The position numbers and the translations under genes were made by a program. Shown in pieces: positions 9,181 to 20,580 of a stretch of 64,000 nucleotides of DNA. The notes beneath the pieces were generated by a model. That model was given only the letters and a program-made list of their open reading frames with translations, had not been told where the DNA came from and made no database searches. Positions within the stretch are counted from its first letter, which is position 1. Each line of letters begins with the position of its first letter. The stretch spans positions 14,864,772 to 14,928,771 of the forward strand of contig OX459102.1 in NCBI GenBank assembly GCA_949775045.1, in the 5' to 3' direction. Source of the stretch: Metridium senile (lineage: Eukaryota; Cnidaria; Anthozoa; Actiniaria; Metridiidae).

Positions 9181-10722
9181 TTATCCTTCAAACTTGATAG
9201 TGACATCATCACCAATAAGAAAGAAAGGAGCCCAGTACATGGGATCGCTGTGGTCTTTTCTGATATGTTTCATAGCTTTATCAAGGCTTACACTGGCACT
9301 TTCGCCTCGACACAGGCATTCATAAAAACTGTTCATGAAACTAAGTGTCACATAGTCATCAATGGCCCAGAGTGAAGCCACAACTGCACGTGCTCCAGCT
9401 GCAAGGAAGGCCCGACTGAGCCCAACAACGCCTTCTGCTCGGATCTCTCCTCGGCCACTATGACAACAGCTCAGTACAACAAGTTGAACTTTGATCCCAA
9501 CCTGTTGCACTTCCTGCATGGTCAGCAGGTAATCCTGTTCTTCTGGAATACCTTGTCTGTCCTGCGAGGGGATAGGTGCCAGTGCAATCTCCCCGTTTTC
9601 AGCACTTCCATGAGCAGCAATGTGAATAATGGCCACTCCTTCCTTCAGCTTTGACAACACCACATCTTTGGTGGCTTGTTTTCCTGTCAGTGATGTCATG
9701 CTTGCATTTGCAGTCCTTCTTGATGCATATTTGAGTAAATTGGTAATACATGTAACTTCAATCTCTGCAGAACCTATATCCCCAAATGACTTTTTCTTTG
9801 CTCTAAACATGACTTCTCCAACACTGGGATTGCCAACAATCAAGGCTCCTTGTTGACTGTGATGATCTACTGGACATTCTTGTAGAACTTTTAATATTGT
9901 TATTGATGGTACAAGGCGAATACGTTTGGTCTCAGACAGATACTGTCCAGTGTTAGGATCTATGAGTGCAGCAAATGGTACTGTATACATCTTGCCGTCA
10001 GGTACTATGACAATCTCGTCATGCTGTACATATGACAGGACTGGAGCTACTAAGATATTGTACAGTACTTCAAGTGGGTGTGACTCTTGCCCAGGCTGTT
10101 TCACACTAGTACCATCACGTGTTAAAGATTCAGTCACGCCATCGTTCTGTTGGTCTTTGGGTTTCACGCAATCGTCTAGTGATCTGTTTTCACATGTCAC
10201 CCCTTCTTTTATCTTCATATCTTTAAATGCTCTGGCATCAGTGTCATCAGTGTCATCAGTGTCTTGCTGTTCTTTTTTCTCTCCAAACAATGTTTCAAGA
10301 GCAGCATCAAATATTTGCTTGTCAGTTTCTTTGAATGTGATTGAGTCTTTGGATAAGACCCATACAGCAAGACTATCATTTAGTGAGCTATAATGCAGCA
10401 GAGTGAATGCATCATTTAAGAGAACTCTTTCAACATCAGGGTACGTCAGTGGTTCAGATGATAAGTATTCTGCTTGAGGTATGCCATAGTTTAAGATCAA
10501 ACGAAAAACCAAAGCACGGGCTCGTCCATGATCAGATACTAACAGAGCCTCTTGTGTTTGCTGTGTCTCAATAAGAACAGTTGTGAAAAGCGTGTAGTTA
10601 TTCATAAACCTATCAAAAATAGAAATTTTAAACTGATCCCGATTTTGAAGATGTGAGAACAAATAGTCATAGCAATCAAGTGCTTTCTTCAAGTATTCCT
10701 TTGATTTACTAATGTAGCTCAC
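9181..10722 (-). CDS. CHAT-domain terminal ORF of copy A (513 aa)
   Basis: This is the longest open 3' part of copy A. It starts in the sequence after the last TPRs (YLKKALDCYDYLFSHLQNRD) and contains GRARAL and an acidic DTDDTDD linker near residues 155-163. The CHAT fold covers roughly residues 215-513. The His/Cys dyad (HIAAHG, LSCCHSG) and the following GLSRAFLAAGARAVVASLWA strand-turn are as expected for the clan CD protease fold. Whether it is translated separately is unknown; the upstream frameshifts would prevent expression from the original start. Confidence 0.7.
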   Translation of the reverse strand: MSYISKSKEYLKKALDCYDYLFSHLQNRDQFKISIFDRFMNNYTLFTTVLIETQQTQEALLVSDHGRARALVFRLILNYGIPQAEYLSSEPLTYPDVERVLLNDAFTLLHYSSLNDSLAVWVLSKDSITFKETDKQIFDAALETLFGEKKEQQDTDDTDDTDARAFKDMKIKEGVTCENRSLDDCVKPKDQQNDGVTESLTRDGTSVKQPGQESHPLEVLYNILVAPVLSYVQHDEIVIVPDGKMYTVPFAALIDPNTGQYLSETKRIRLVPSITILKVLQECPVDHHSQQGALIVGNPSVGEVMFRAKKKSFGDIGSAEIEVTCITNLLKYASRRTANASMTSLTGKQATKDVVLSKLKEGVAIIHIAAHGSAENGEIALAPIPSQDRQGIPEEQDYLLTMQEVQQVGIKVQLVVLSCCHSGRGEIRAEGVVGLSRAFLAAGARAVVASLWAIDDYVTLSFMNSFYECLCRGESASVSLDKAMKHIRKDHSDPMYWAPFFLIGDDVTIKFEG

Positions 10723-11639
10723 ATATGTTTCATTATCTTGATTGACATTGGCTAATGAATGGTATGTAACTCCTAATTGGTAGCATGCAATATTACCAAT
10801 AGATACTGGAATATTTAAGCTTTTCTCTAACCTACTTATGGCTTGTTCTAAGTCACCCTAGGCACGATACAATTCTGCCATATTAGAATAGACCAATGCC
10901 TCTGTTTCCCTATCATTTATTTCTTTAGCAATTGTAAGGCTGTTTTTGTAGAAAGTTTTTGCCTCTTTGTATTGGTTCATTTTCATAAAACAGATTCCAA
11001 TGTTCATATTAGCTGTAGCTTGTAGTTGTTTTTTAAGCCTTCCAAGTAATAGGAAATAGCATCTTCATAATTTCCAGAATAGTGGACAACATTCCCAAGA
11101 TTCCCATGACACCATCCTTGAAGACGTTTATGACTGATCTCATTGGCTATGGTAAGGCTTTGTTGGTAAAAGTCAACTGCCTCTCAGTATTGTTTAATCT
11201 CCAGTGTATAGCTCCTAAGTGATGCAATGAATAAGCTTTTCCTTTTTTATCTCCTATTCTATCACAAACCCTTAGACTCTCTTCTTGAGAATTAATTGCA
11301 TCGTGATACTTTCCTTGCTGCAGGTATGACCATGATAGATTTATATAGACCTCTGGTAACCGTTTTTCATTTCCCAGTTGTTTATGTAAATTAATAGCTT
11401 TGTTATAACACTTCATGCTTTCCTGATAGTCACATAGGCATTGATAAGAAGTTCCAACAGTATCATAGGATATTGCTATCAGATGTGAGTCACCAGTTCT
11501 TGATGCAATATCTAAGCCTTGCTTTGAATACTTCATGCCATCATTATATTGTCCCAGTCTATGATAAGCACTTCCTAAATCAATGGACGTCTTACACTCC
11601 AGTTCTTTATCGCCAGTCCCTTGCACAATTTGTACAACG

Positions 11640-12900
11640 TTTTTATAACAGTCAACAGCTTCATGATACTTTTCAATTGACTTATAAAGATCAGCTAGTA
11701 GTCCAAGTGTCTCTGCCTCTTCCTCTTTTGATCCATTACATCGTGCAATTACAAAAGCTTTGTTAAAACATTCCATGGCTTCTTCATGTTGACCTTGTCT
11801 TTGTTGTGCTACTCCTAAACCTCTGCACAGCATCCCTTCTAGTTTCTTATTACCAGTCTCTTGCACAATTCGTAGCCCTTTTTCATAATAGTCAGTAGTT
11901 TCATGATACTTTTCAATTGACTTATAAAGATCAGCTAGTAGTCCAAGTGTCTCTGCCTCTTCCTCTTTTGATCCATTACATCGTGCAATTACAAAAGCTT
12001 TGTTAAAACATTCCATGGCTTCTTCATGTTGACCTTGTCTTTGTTGTGCTACTCCTAAACCTCTGCACAGCGTCCCTTCTAGTTTCTTATTACCAGTCTC
12101 TTGCACAATTCGTAGCCCTTTTTCATAATAGTCAGTAGTTTCATGATACTTTTCAATTGACTTATAAAGATCAGCTAGTAGTCCAAGTGTCTCTGCCTCT
12201 TCCTCTTTTGATCCATTACATCGTGCAATTACAAAAGCTTTGTTAAAACATTCCATGGCTTCTTCATGTTGACCTTGTCTTTGTTGTGCTACTCCTAAAC
12301 CTCTGCACAGCGTCCCTTCTAGTTTCTTATTACCAGTCTCTTGCACAATTCGTAGCCCTTTTTCATAATAGTCAGTAGTTTCATGATACTTTTCAATTGA
12401 CATATAAAGATCAGCTAGTAGTCCAAGTGTCTTTGCCTCTTCCTCTATTGTTCCATTGGTTCGTGCAATTACCAAAGCTTTGTTGAAATATTCTATGGCT
12501 TCTTCATGTTGACCTTGTTTTTGCTTTGATAGTGCTAAACCAACACACACTGCCAACTCTAGTTTCTTATCACCAGTCTCTTGCACAATTTTTAGCCCTT
12601 TTTCATAACAATCAACAGCTTCTTGGTACTTTTCAATAGACATATAAAGATCAGCTAGTAGTCCAAGTGCCTCTGCCTCTTCCTTTCTTGATCCATTGGT
12701 TCGTGCAATTACCAGGGCTTTGTTGAAATATTCTATAGCTTCTTCATGTTGACCTTGTTTTTGTTTTGCTACTCCTAAACCTCTGCACATCACCCCCTCC
12801 AGTTTCTTATCACCAGTCTCTTGTACAATTCTTAGCCCTTTTTCATAACAATCAGCAGCTTCTTGGTACTTTTCAATTGACATATAACGATCAGCTAGCA
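11640..12900 (-). repeat. 240-bp tandem repeats in the TPR array, group 1
   Basis: A 240-bp unit (80 residues, two TPRs) repeats. Three units, aligned at about 11813, 12053 and 12293, are almost identical at the base level, pointing to recent unequal crossover or gene conversion; the two units beyond them are more diverged. Confidence 0.9.
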
Positions 12901-13259
12901 TTACAAGTATCTCTGCCTCTTTCTCTTTTGATCCATAACTTCGTACAATTACCTAGGCTTTGTTAAAATATTCTGTGGTTTCTTCATGTTGACCTTGTCC
13001 TTGTTTTGATATTAAATTCCTAAACCAATGTACATATTAATTTCCAGGTTCTTATCACCAGTCTCTTGCACAGTTGTTAGTCCTTTTTCATAACAATCAG
13101 CAGCTTCATGGTACTTTCCAATTGACATACATAGATTACCTAGTAGTCTAAGTGTCCTTGCCTCTTTCTCTTTTGATCCATTGTTTCGTGCAATTACCAG
13201 GGCTTTGTTGTAATATTCTATGGCTTCTTCATTTTGACCTTGTTTTTGCAATTACAATT

Positions 13260-15720
13260 ACTGTAAATTAAAAGGTTTGTTGAAATATTTTATGGCTTCT
13301 TCGTGTTGACCTAGTTCGTGCTTTGCTACTCCTAAACCACTGCATATTCTCCACTCCAGTTTCTTGTCACCAAACTCTTGTTCAATTAGTAGTCCTTTTT
13401 CAAAATAATCAACAGCTTCATGATACTTTTCAATTGACAAGTTATGATAAGCTAGATGTACAAGTGTCTTTGCCTCTTCCTTTCTTGATCCATTGGTTCG
13501 TGCAATTACCAGGGCTTTGTTGTAATATTCTATGGCTTCTTCATGTTGACCTTGTTCTTCTTTTGATTGTCCTAAACCTCTGCACATTATCCACTCCAGT
13601 TTCTTGTCACCAGTCTGTTGCACAATTAGTAGCCCTTTTTCATAATAATCAACAGCTTCATGACACATTTCATTTAACCAATAAAGATCAGCTAGTCGTC
13701 TAAGTGTCTCTGCCTCTTCCTTTCTTGATCCATTGGTTCGTGCAATTACCAGGGCTTTGTTGAAATATTCTAGAGCTTCTTTATGTTGACCTTCTTTTTT
13801 TTGTTTTGCTACTCCTAAACCTCTGCACATCACCCCCTCCAGTTTCTTGTCACCAGTCTCTGGTGCAATTAGTAGCCCTTTTTCATAATAGTCAGTAGTT
13901 TCATGATACTTTTCAATTGACCGACAAAGACCAGCTAGTAGTGCAAGTGTCTTTGTCTCTTCCTCTTTTGATCCATTGCTTCGTGCAATAACCAGGGCTT
14001 TGTTGTAATATTCTATGGCTTCTTTATGTTGACCTTGTTTTTCTTTTGATAGTCCTAAACCTCTGCACATTATCCACTCCAGTTTCTTGTCACCAAACTC
14101 TTGTGTAATTAGTAGTTCTTTTTCATAATAATCAGCAGCTTCTTGATACTTTTCAATTGACAAGTTAAGATCAGCTAGACGTGCAAGTGTCCATGCCTCT
14201 TCCTCTTTTGATCCATTGTTTCGTGCAATTACCAGGGCTTTGTTAAAATATTCTATGGCTTCTTCATATTGACCTTGTTCTTCTTTAGATATGGCTAGAT
14301 TGAAGAACATCTTCCACTCTCTTTCTTTATCACCAGTCTGTTGCATAATTAGTAGTCCTTTTTCATAATAATCAGCAGCTTCTTGATACTTTTCAATTGA
14401 CAAGTTAAGATCAGCTAGACGTGCAATTGTCTTTGCCTCTTCCTCTTTTGATCCATTGTTTCGTGCAATAACCAGGGCTTTGTTGTAATATTCTATGGCT
14501 TCTTTATGTTGACCTTGTTTTTCTTTTGATAGTCCTAAACCTCTGCACATTATCCACTCCAGTTTCTTGTCACCAGTCTGTTGCACAATTAGTAGCCCTT
14601 TTTCATAATAATCAGCAGCTTCTTGATACTTTTCAATTGACAAGTCAAGATCAGCTAGACGTGCAATTGTCCATGCCTCTTCCTCTTTTGATCCATTGTT
14701 TCGTGCAATTACCAGGGCTTTGTTAAAATATTCTATGGCTTCTTTATGTTGACCTTGTTCTTCTTTAGATATGGCTAGATTGAAGAACATCTTCCACTCT
14801 CTTTCTTTATCACCAGTCTGTTGCATAATTAGTAGTCCTTTTTCATAATAATCAGCAGCTTCTTGATACTTTTCAATTGACAAGTTAAGATCAGCTAGAC
14901 GTGCAAGTGTCTTTGCCTCTTCCTCTTTTGATCCATTGTTTCGTGCAATTACCAGGGCTTTGTTAAAATATTCTATGGCTTCTTCATGTTGACCTTGTTC
15001 TTCTTTAGATATGGCTAGATTGAAGAACATCTTCCACTCTCTTTCTTTATCACCAGTCTGTTGCATAATTAGTAGTCCTTTTTCATAATAATCAGCAGCT
15101 TCATGATGCTTTTCAATTGACAAGTTAAGATCAGCTAGACGTGCAAGTGTCCATGCCTCTTCCTCTTTTGATCCATTATTTCGTGCAATTACCAGGGCTT
15201 TGTTAAAATATTCTATGGCTTCTTCATGTTGACCTTGTTCTTCTTTAGATATGGCTAGATTGAAGAACATCTTCCACTCTCTTTCTTTATCACCAGTCTG
15301 TTGCATAATTAGTAGTCCTTTTTCATAATAATCAACAGCTTCATGATACTTTTCAATTGACATGTAAAGATAAGCTAGTAGTTCAAGTGTCTCTGCCTCT
15401 TCCTTTTTTGATCCATTGTCTCGTGTAATTGCCAGGGCTTTGTTGACATATTCTATGGCTTCTTCATGTTGACCTTGTTCTTTTTTAGATATGGCTAAAT
15501 TGAAGAACATCTTCCACTCTCTTTCTTTATCACCAGTCTGTTGTGCAATTAGTAGTCCTTTTTCATAATAATCAACAGCTTCATGATACTTTTTAATTGA
15601 CATATAAAGATCAGCTAGTAGTGCAAGTGTCTTTGCCTCTTCCTCTTTTGATCCTTTGTTTCGTGCAATTACCAGGGCTTTGTTGAAATATTCTATGGCT
15701 TCTTCATGTTGACCACCTTC
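13260..15720 (-). repeat. 240-bp tandem repeats in the TPR array, group 2
   Basis: About ten units of 240 bp encode alternating TPRs of the type EEAIEYFNKALVIARNNGSK and YHEAVDYYEKGLLI. Several adjacent units differ by only a few bases (for example those starting near 14746, 14986 and 15226). Confidence 0.9.
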
Positions 15721-15768
15721 TTGTTTTGATTCACCAATGGAAATTGCTTTCGACCAGTTCATGCCCAT

Positions 15769-16618
15769 TATGTGACTCTAAAGAATTTACAAATATTACG
15801 GAAAACAGTTAGTTGGGGTTTCTATATTTCAAAATGGAAAAAAAGAAACATTGATTCAATATAAACAACGTACATGAAAGATAATACTTTTTTTATTGTA
15901 AATTATGGGTTCTAGGACAGTCATGTTCAACAGTCTTGTTATCAAACTTTGTCACTGCCTTACCTTAGCTCGTCTTTCCAATCGTTTAATGACACACACT
16001 ATCCCTTCAGTATATCGCCGATAAGATCAACCAAACTTCTTACTTTTTTAGCCGTCGAATCGAGAGAATATCTAGTTGAAGCAAAGTTTTGCTTCTGGGA
16101 AAAACGCCTACCAAGCCAACCATAAGTATGTGGATTTTGTCGATTCCAAATTACATAAAGACAAGTCTGAATAAGTTTCATTACAGGCTCCCCAGACTTT
16201 TAAATGGTGAAGTAGAATTTGTTGGTAGAAAGCCTTTTCTGATGTCTTGTAGCCTATAAATTTAATAATAAAAGATCAGGTTAAGAAATTAAATATATTT
16301 TATTATTTATAATAAATAGAATTACGAGAAGACCAGCCAGTTGTCATTTTTGTAATTTTGTATATTTGACAACTGGTCTTCTCGTAATTCTATTTATTAT
16401 AAAACTATATGCCCAAAAGAATATATTTTATTATTTGAATTTATCAATCAACCTGAACAATAATTTGAGACACAAAGAGTATCTTGTGGTTTCCTGTGCA
16501 TTCATTTGTTTCAAAAATTGTTCTGGTTGAGTAGTAGCAACATTTAGCTGTTATTTGTTAGCATTTAGTAATTTGGTTCAACTGCACTTATTCATTACAC
16601 TTTAAAACTAGTTCACTT
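15769..16618. repeat. 5'-flank block of TPR-CHAT copy A
   Basis: It is homologous to 5713-6520, 22923-23493 and, more distantly, 31949-32540. It should hold the promoter and 5' UTR of copy A, but no TATA or initiator could be assigned with confidence. It carries the palindromic insertion described at 16294-16440. Confidence 0.6.
16294..16440. mobile_element. Palindromic insert flanked by a 16-bp direct repeat
   Basis: ATATATTTTATTATTT occurs on both sides (about 16294 and 16420). Between them lies a near-perfect hairpin: AATAGAATTACGAGAAGACC on the left and its inverse on the right, with an AT-rich loop. The paralogous blocks at about 6280 and 23282 carry the direct repeat once and no hairpin. 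Confidence 0.75.
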
Positions 16619-16689
16619 TAGAGTACAAAAACTAAAAGTGTGCAATACTTTGTACTATTTACCACTAAATAGTGTTGATTAAACAATAG
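16619..16689. mobile_element. Half of a MITE-1 copy (broken)
   Basis: Only the TIR and about half of the inside of MITE-1 remain, orientation reversed relative to its left half at 6521. The sequence stops abruptly at 16689/16690, where the large inverted repeat starts, marking a rearrangement breakpoint. Confidence 0.75.
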
Positions 16690-17119
16690 ATCGTGTTTGG
16701 CGCCACGGCATTTGAGCACAAGCATGCTGGTATTATCGGGCTTTTCAAATCTAAAATGGATAAGCACGACTTTTATCATACTTTGAGCGTAATGTTGTCT
16801 TTCCAAACCACGAAAATAAACACAAAAGCTGAAAATTTGCTCAACAGAACCGTGATACTTGTCGGTATAAATATAATCATTGTCTCAACTCGCTTCGCTC
16901 GCAGCAAAAACATGTCAGATGATTATGTAACTACAAAATTAGTACAAGTGATTAATGCGGGAAAATAGTATAAAACGCGTTTTTAACTTGACTTAGAATA
17001 CTTTTCCAAAAGAAAAAAAAAATCCGGGTTTCTAGTTCTTCAAAGAAAAATATTATTTTAATGCAAAAATCAAACAGACGCGTGACATGTGTCATTACTA
17101 TTGTCACTCGCCCTCAAGC

Positions 17120-17395
17120 TTTTCTCGCTTCCTGATTGGACAATGTAAACACAAGCTTCCCTTGAACATTAGCCTGCGTGCAGCCCCTTTTTTACCCGTA
17201 ATAAGGGTCTGCGAATTATTGCAAGATTCCGTGTTCTGGACCCCCAGCCGAGTTGCACGATTATATATAACAGGCTCTGATTGGCTGCTACGCCAGCTCA
17301 TTCTTACATACTCTCTGATTGGCTCGAAAGCTCGTACTCGCATGCGCAGTAGAGACTAGTGTCATGATCGAGTAAAAACAAGATGGCCGCTCAAA
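17120..17395 (+). promoter_or_regulatory. Promoter-like segment: three CCAAT boxes, NRF-1-like and YY1-like motifs
   Basis: CTGATTGGAC (17131), CTGATTGGCTGC (17277) and CTGATTGGCTCG (17313) are inverted CCAAT boxes. CTCGCATGCGCAGT (17337) resembles an NRF-1 site, and ACAAGATGGCCGC (17379) resembles the YY1 start-site motif, which often overlaps the first ATG. The grouping and order resemble a housekeeping-type animal promoter. This is motif reading only. Confidence 0.45.
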
Positions 17396-17574
17396 GGCGG
17401 CGAAAAGTTGTCTCTTCTAAAATGGCTCGGAAATGCCAAAAAACCGCAGTAAATGCACTAAAACTTACTTATGGAAGTAACAAATTTATCAGAGCCCCTG
17501 TATGGGTTGATAGTTCTCAAGTTTATCGTCGACTTATCGCGGAAATATTGAATTCTACTACTCGATGTAGATGA
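17383..17574 (+). CDS. Short unknown ORF after the promoter-like segment
   Basis: The 63-codon frame starts at the ATG inside the YY1-like motif (MAAQRRRKVVSSKMARK...). It is basic at the start and hydrophobic near APVWVD, and ends just after TTRCR. I do not recognise it. It may be the first exon of a captured gene or a chance frame. Confidence 0.3.
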   Translation: MAAQRRRKVVSSKMARKCQKTAVNALKLTYGSNKFIRAPVWVDSSQVYRRLIAEILNSTTRCR

Positions 17575-18559
17575 ACTTCGCTCGCGTCTCAAAGTGTTCG
17601 ATGAATTTTATCACCATCGTCACTACACCTACAACATTCCCATCAACATCACTAATACCATCATTATCATCATCATATTATTATTGTAAATAATAACATG
17701 AAAATATGTTCTTCGGCCAACATTAGCCAGTATGATTGAAAAATAAAGAACTCACCAAACACAAACATAATAATGACATTTAATCAGTTTAAAATGTATT
17801 TCACTTACTACAATCGATAGATGACTCGATAGATATGATTCACGAAACGCTTTTCAAGTAAAAATTGTTTACCGCCACGTGTCGTGAATTTCAAATGCCT
17901 CGTTTGAAAAATATTATAAATATTTTTCAGATGTATTTTGATATGTTTTACATCAATCAATAATTGTTCTTTTACCGAAGTATGAAGCTTATTGACGATT
18001 TTCGACGTGACATCGAACACACGGAATCTTGCAATAATTCGCAGACCCTTATTACGGGTAAAAAAGGGGCTGCACGCAGGCTACTTGAACATAAAATACC
18101 AATATAAATATATATTTTTTATTATCAAGTGGATTTGATTTCTTATAGTCTATTGAATAGCAAGTTGATAATCTTTACTTAACTTAATATAAAGCGACTT
18201 TGAGGTACATGTAGTTCATTGTAGCGAATTATTCAGCGAACGAATTAGTGTTGAGATCAACATATTCATACCGGCATTGTGTCACGGTTCTGTTGAGCAA
18301 ATTTTCAGCTTTTGTGTTTATTTTCGTGGTTTGGAAAGACAACATTACGCTCAAAGTATGATAAAAGTCGTGCTTATCCATTTTAGATTTGAAAAGCCCG
18401 ATAATACCAGCATGCTTGTGCTCAAATGCCGTGGCGCCAAACACGATCATAAAAAGTCACGGCTGTTTTGAATCGCGTAGCCAGCCAGTTCGACAAATAT
18501 CATTTGTATTAATAATACTCGGCTTAACAAGGTGAAACAAGCATCTTCATTATTGTTTA

Positions 18560-18597
18560 ATATCTCTATTCCGTTTCGTTTCGTTTCGTTTCGTAAA
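18560..18597. repeat. (GTTTC)n microsatellite
   Basis: GTTTC units repeat about four to five times. Confidence 0.8.
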
Positions 18598-18892
18598 ATG
18601 GTCATTCAGATGCCTATAGCTCTCTGTGATTCGGCTCGTTTTAAACTATATAGATTTCTTACGGTGTAAATCACTTTCTTATTTCTTTTCGCTAGCTAAA
18701 GAAGCTCTCAAAAGTTGATTGCCAAACATTTAAAGTTAATTAATCATTTTTTTTCCATTATTTATTATTCGACCTGCAACCTGCAACCTGCAACCTGCAG
18801 TTTACTCCGTCCGGATACTCGTGACGTTTTGAAAAGTATTGAATTGGACTCACCACATCACACGCACCTATTAGTTATGAGTTGTACTTAAT

Positions 18893-19015
18893 ATTTCCTC
18901 TTTTTGATCTATTGCTTTGAGCAATGACTAGGGCTTTGTTAAAATATCTAATAGCCTCTTCAATTTGACCATGTTATTGATTTGATTTACCAATTGAAAT
19001 TGCTTTTCACAATTA
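18893..19015 (-). pseudogene. TPR-CHAT gene 5' remnant 2
   Basis: It has the same truncated N-terminal coding piece and the same left junction as the remnant at 5565-5712 (CTCTTTTTGATCTATTGCTT ... ACCAATTGAAATTGCTTTT). It lies directly left of the 5'-flank block that the foldback element at 19198-22922 interrupts. Confidence 0.75.
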
Positions 19016-19345
19016 CATTGTATGATTCCAAAGAATTTACAAACTTCCCGGAAAACCCTTTAGTTGGGCTTTCTATTTTTCAAAATGGAGAAAAAGAAAC
19101 ATTGATTCAATATAAACAACGTACATGAAAGATATGAAAACTAAGACTTTTTGTTGTTGTAAATTATGGGTTCTAGGACAGTTCAACAGTCTTGTTGGGT
19201 TCTTTCTTGATATAAATCTCCCGAATTTTCCTGACTACGTGTCACTTATACCAGGGCTTAACTTAATACCAAGACTTAATACCAAAGCCCCAATATCAAT
19301 ATCTATGTACTCAATAGAGATGATACTTAGTTGAAGTCTCACTTG

Positions 19346-20030
19346 ATCATTCTCCTTGCTAGGACACTAGGCACTAGGACAACACAGTTATCCCAATACA
19401 TATGCATCAGTCTCACTTTATCATTCTACTTGCTAGGACACTAGGACACTAGGACACTAGGACACTAGGACAACACAGTTATCCCAATACATATGCATAA
19501 GTCTCACTTCATCATTCTACTTGCTAGGACACTAGGACACTAGGACACTAGGACACTAGGATACCACAGTTATCCCAATACATATGCATAAGTCTCACTT
19601 CATCATTCTACTTGCTAGGACACTAGGACACTAGGACAACACAGTTATCCCAATACATATGCATAAGTCTCACTTCATCATTCTACTTGCTAGGACACTA
19701 GGACACTAGGACACTAGGATACCACAGTTATCCCAATACATATGCATAAGTCTCACTTCATCATTCTACTTGCTAGGACACTAGGACACTAGGACACTAG
19801 GACAACACAGTTATCCCAATACATATGCATAAGTCTCACTTCATCATTCTACTTGCTAGGACACTAGGACACTAGGACACTAGGACACTAGGACACTAGG
19901 ACACTAGGACACCACAGTTATCCCAATACATACATAAGTCTCACTTCATCATTCTACTTGCTAGGACACTAGGACACTAGGACACTAGGACACCACAGTT
20001 ATCCCAATACATATGCATACAAGTCTTACT
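19346..20030. repeat. Left minisatellite arm of the foldback element
   Basis: A composite unit of about 80 bp repeats about eight times: a variable number of 10-mers GGACACTAGG, then ACCACAGTTATCCCAATACA, then TATGCATAAGTCTCACTTCA. Units differ mainly in the count of the 10-mer. Confidence 0.95.
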
Positions 20031-20208
20031 TCATCATTTCCCTTTTTTAATGATCAGGTAGAATTATAATACTATAAGAACTCTTTGACAAGAATGTTTT
20101 AATTAATACAATTAATCAAGTAAATTTAAGAATGTTCTAATTCATGTAAAATTATCCCTAAATTATTAATATTATTTAAATTATTTATTATTATGATATT
20201 TAACAAAA

Positions 20209-20490
20209 TACAGCTATTTCGAAAAGCCTTAAATACTGAATAGTACATTCCAAGACCAAAGGGAATTGTGGGTCTCATTAATTTAAAATAAAATATGTAT
20301 ATATACAGCGATATTTACTCCCCATAAGTAGCTCGTATATAGTTTTGAATGTAATGAACTAAAAATAAAATATCTATAATTATTAATTATTGTACTTTAA
20401 ACTATATTACATCACCAGAATGCATTTCTGTCTTGCAATGTACTATTCAGTATGCAGTATTCAGTATTCAAAGTTTGTGAAATAGCTGTA
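20209..20490. mobile_element. Nested MITE in the core of the foldback element (TACAGCTATTTC TIR)
   Basis: The inverted ends are TACAGCTATTTC...AATACTGAATAGTAC. It is related to elements at 38652-38846 and 63160-63286, which share the GACCAAAG...ATTGTGG block. Confidence 0.65.
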
Positions 20491-20580
20491 AATCAAAAAA
20501 AAGCTTTGATATGCTGCATGCTAATTATATATGTATCTGAATAATTTTTATAAGAGACAATACCAAATGAAAATATAATA

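Larger units (their letters stand above)
9181..15768 (-). pseudogene. TPR-CHAT protein, long copy A, broken by frameshifts and stops
   Basis: Read from 15768 down, this would encode a single-exon protein of about 2,190 residues: a very long array of 40-residue TPRs, an acidic linker, then a CHAT (caspase HetF associated with TPRs) domain. The frame is interrupted. The first open part is 15768-13258 (836 aa). A short part is 13251-13012. Near 13010 there is a 2-bp shift, and near 12955 a TAG inside a TPR. The next open part is 12901-11147 (584 aa), ended by a 1-bp shift near 11185. A stop near 10860 precedes the last part, 10722-9181 (513 aa). That last part keeps an intact-looking CHAT domain, with His in IHIAAHG (residue 371 of it) and Cys in LSCCHSG (residue 420). 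Such multiple lesions point to a pseudogene, although assembly errors in the near-identical repeats could mimic some of them. The intact relative is at 29207-31948. Confidence 0.85.
16690..18455. mobile_element. Large inverted-repeat (foldback-like) region
   Basis: The outer arms 16690-16855 and about 18285-18450 look identical in inverted orientation (about 165 bp, beginning ATCGTGTTTGGCGCCACGGC). A second inverted pair lies inside, at about 17167-17240 and 18022-18090 (GCGTGCAGCCCCTTTTTTAC). Each outer arm is open in one frame (AFEHKHAGIIGLFKSKMDKH), which suggests a captured coding fragment, but nothing recognisable. The inside holds a promoter-like segment and a short ORF. Confidence 0.65.

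Noticed and set aside
9460..10393. Plus-strand frames opposite the CHAT domain
   Set aside because: They are antisense shadows of the protease coding sequence, and the same happens opposite the intact copy.
11473..14726. Plus-strand frames opposite the TPR arrays
   Set aside because: They repeat with the 240-bp TPR period and are by-products of the real minus-strand frame.
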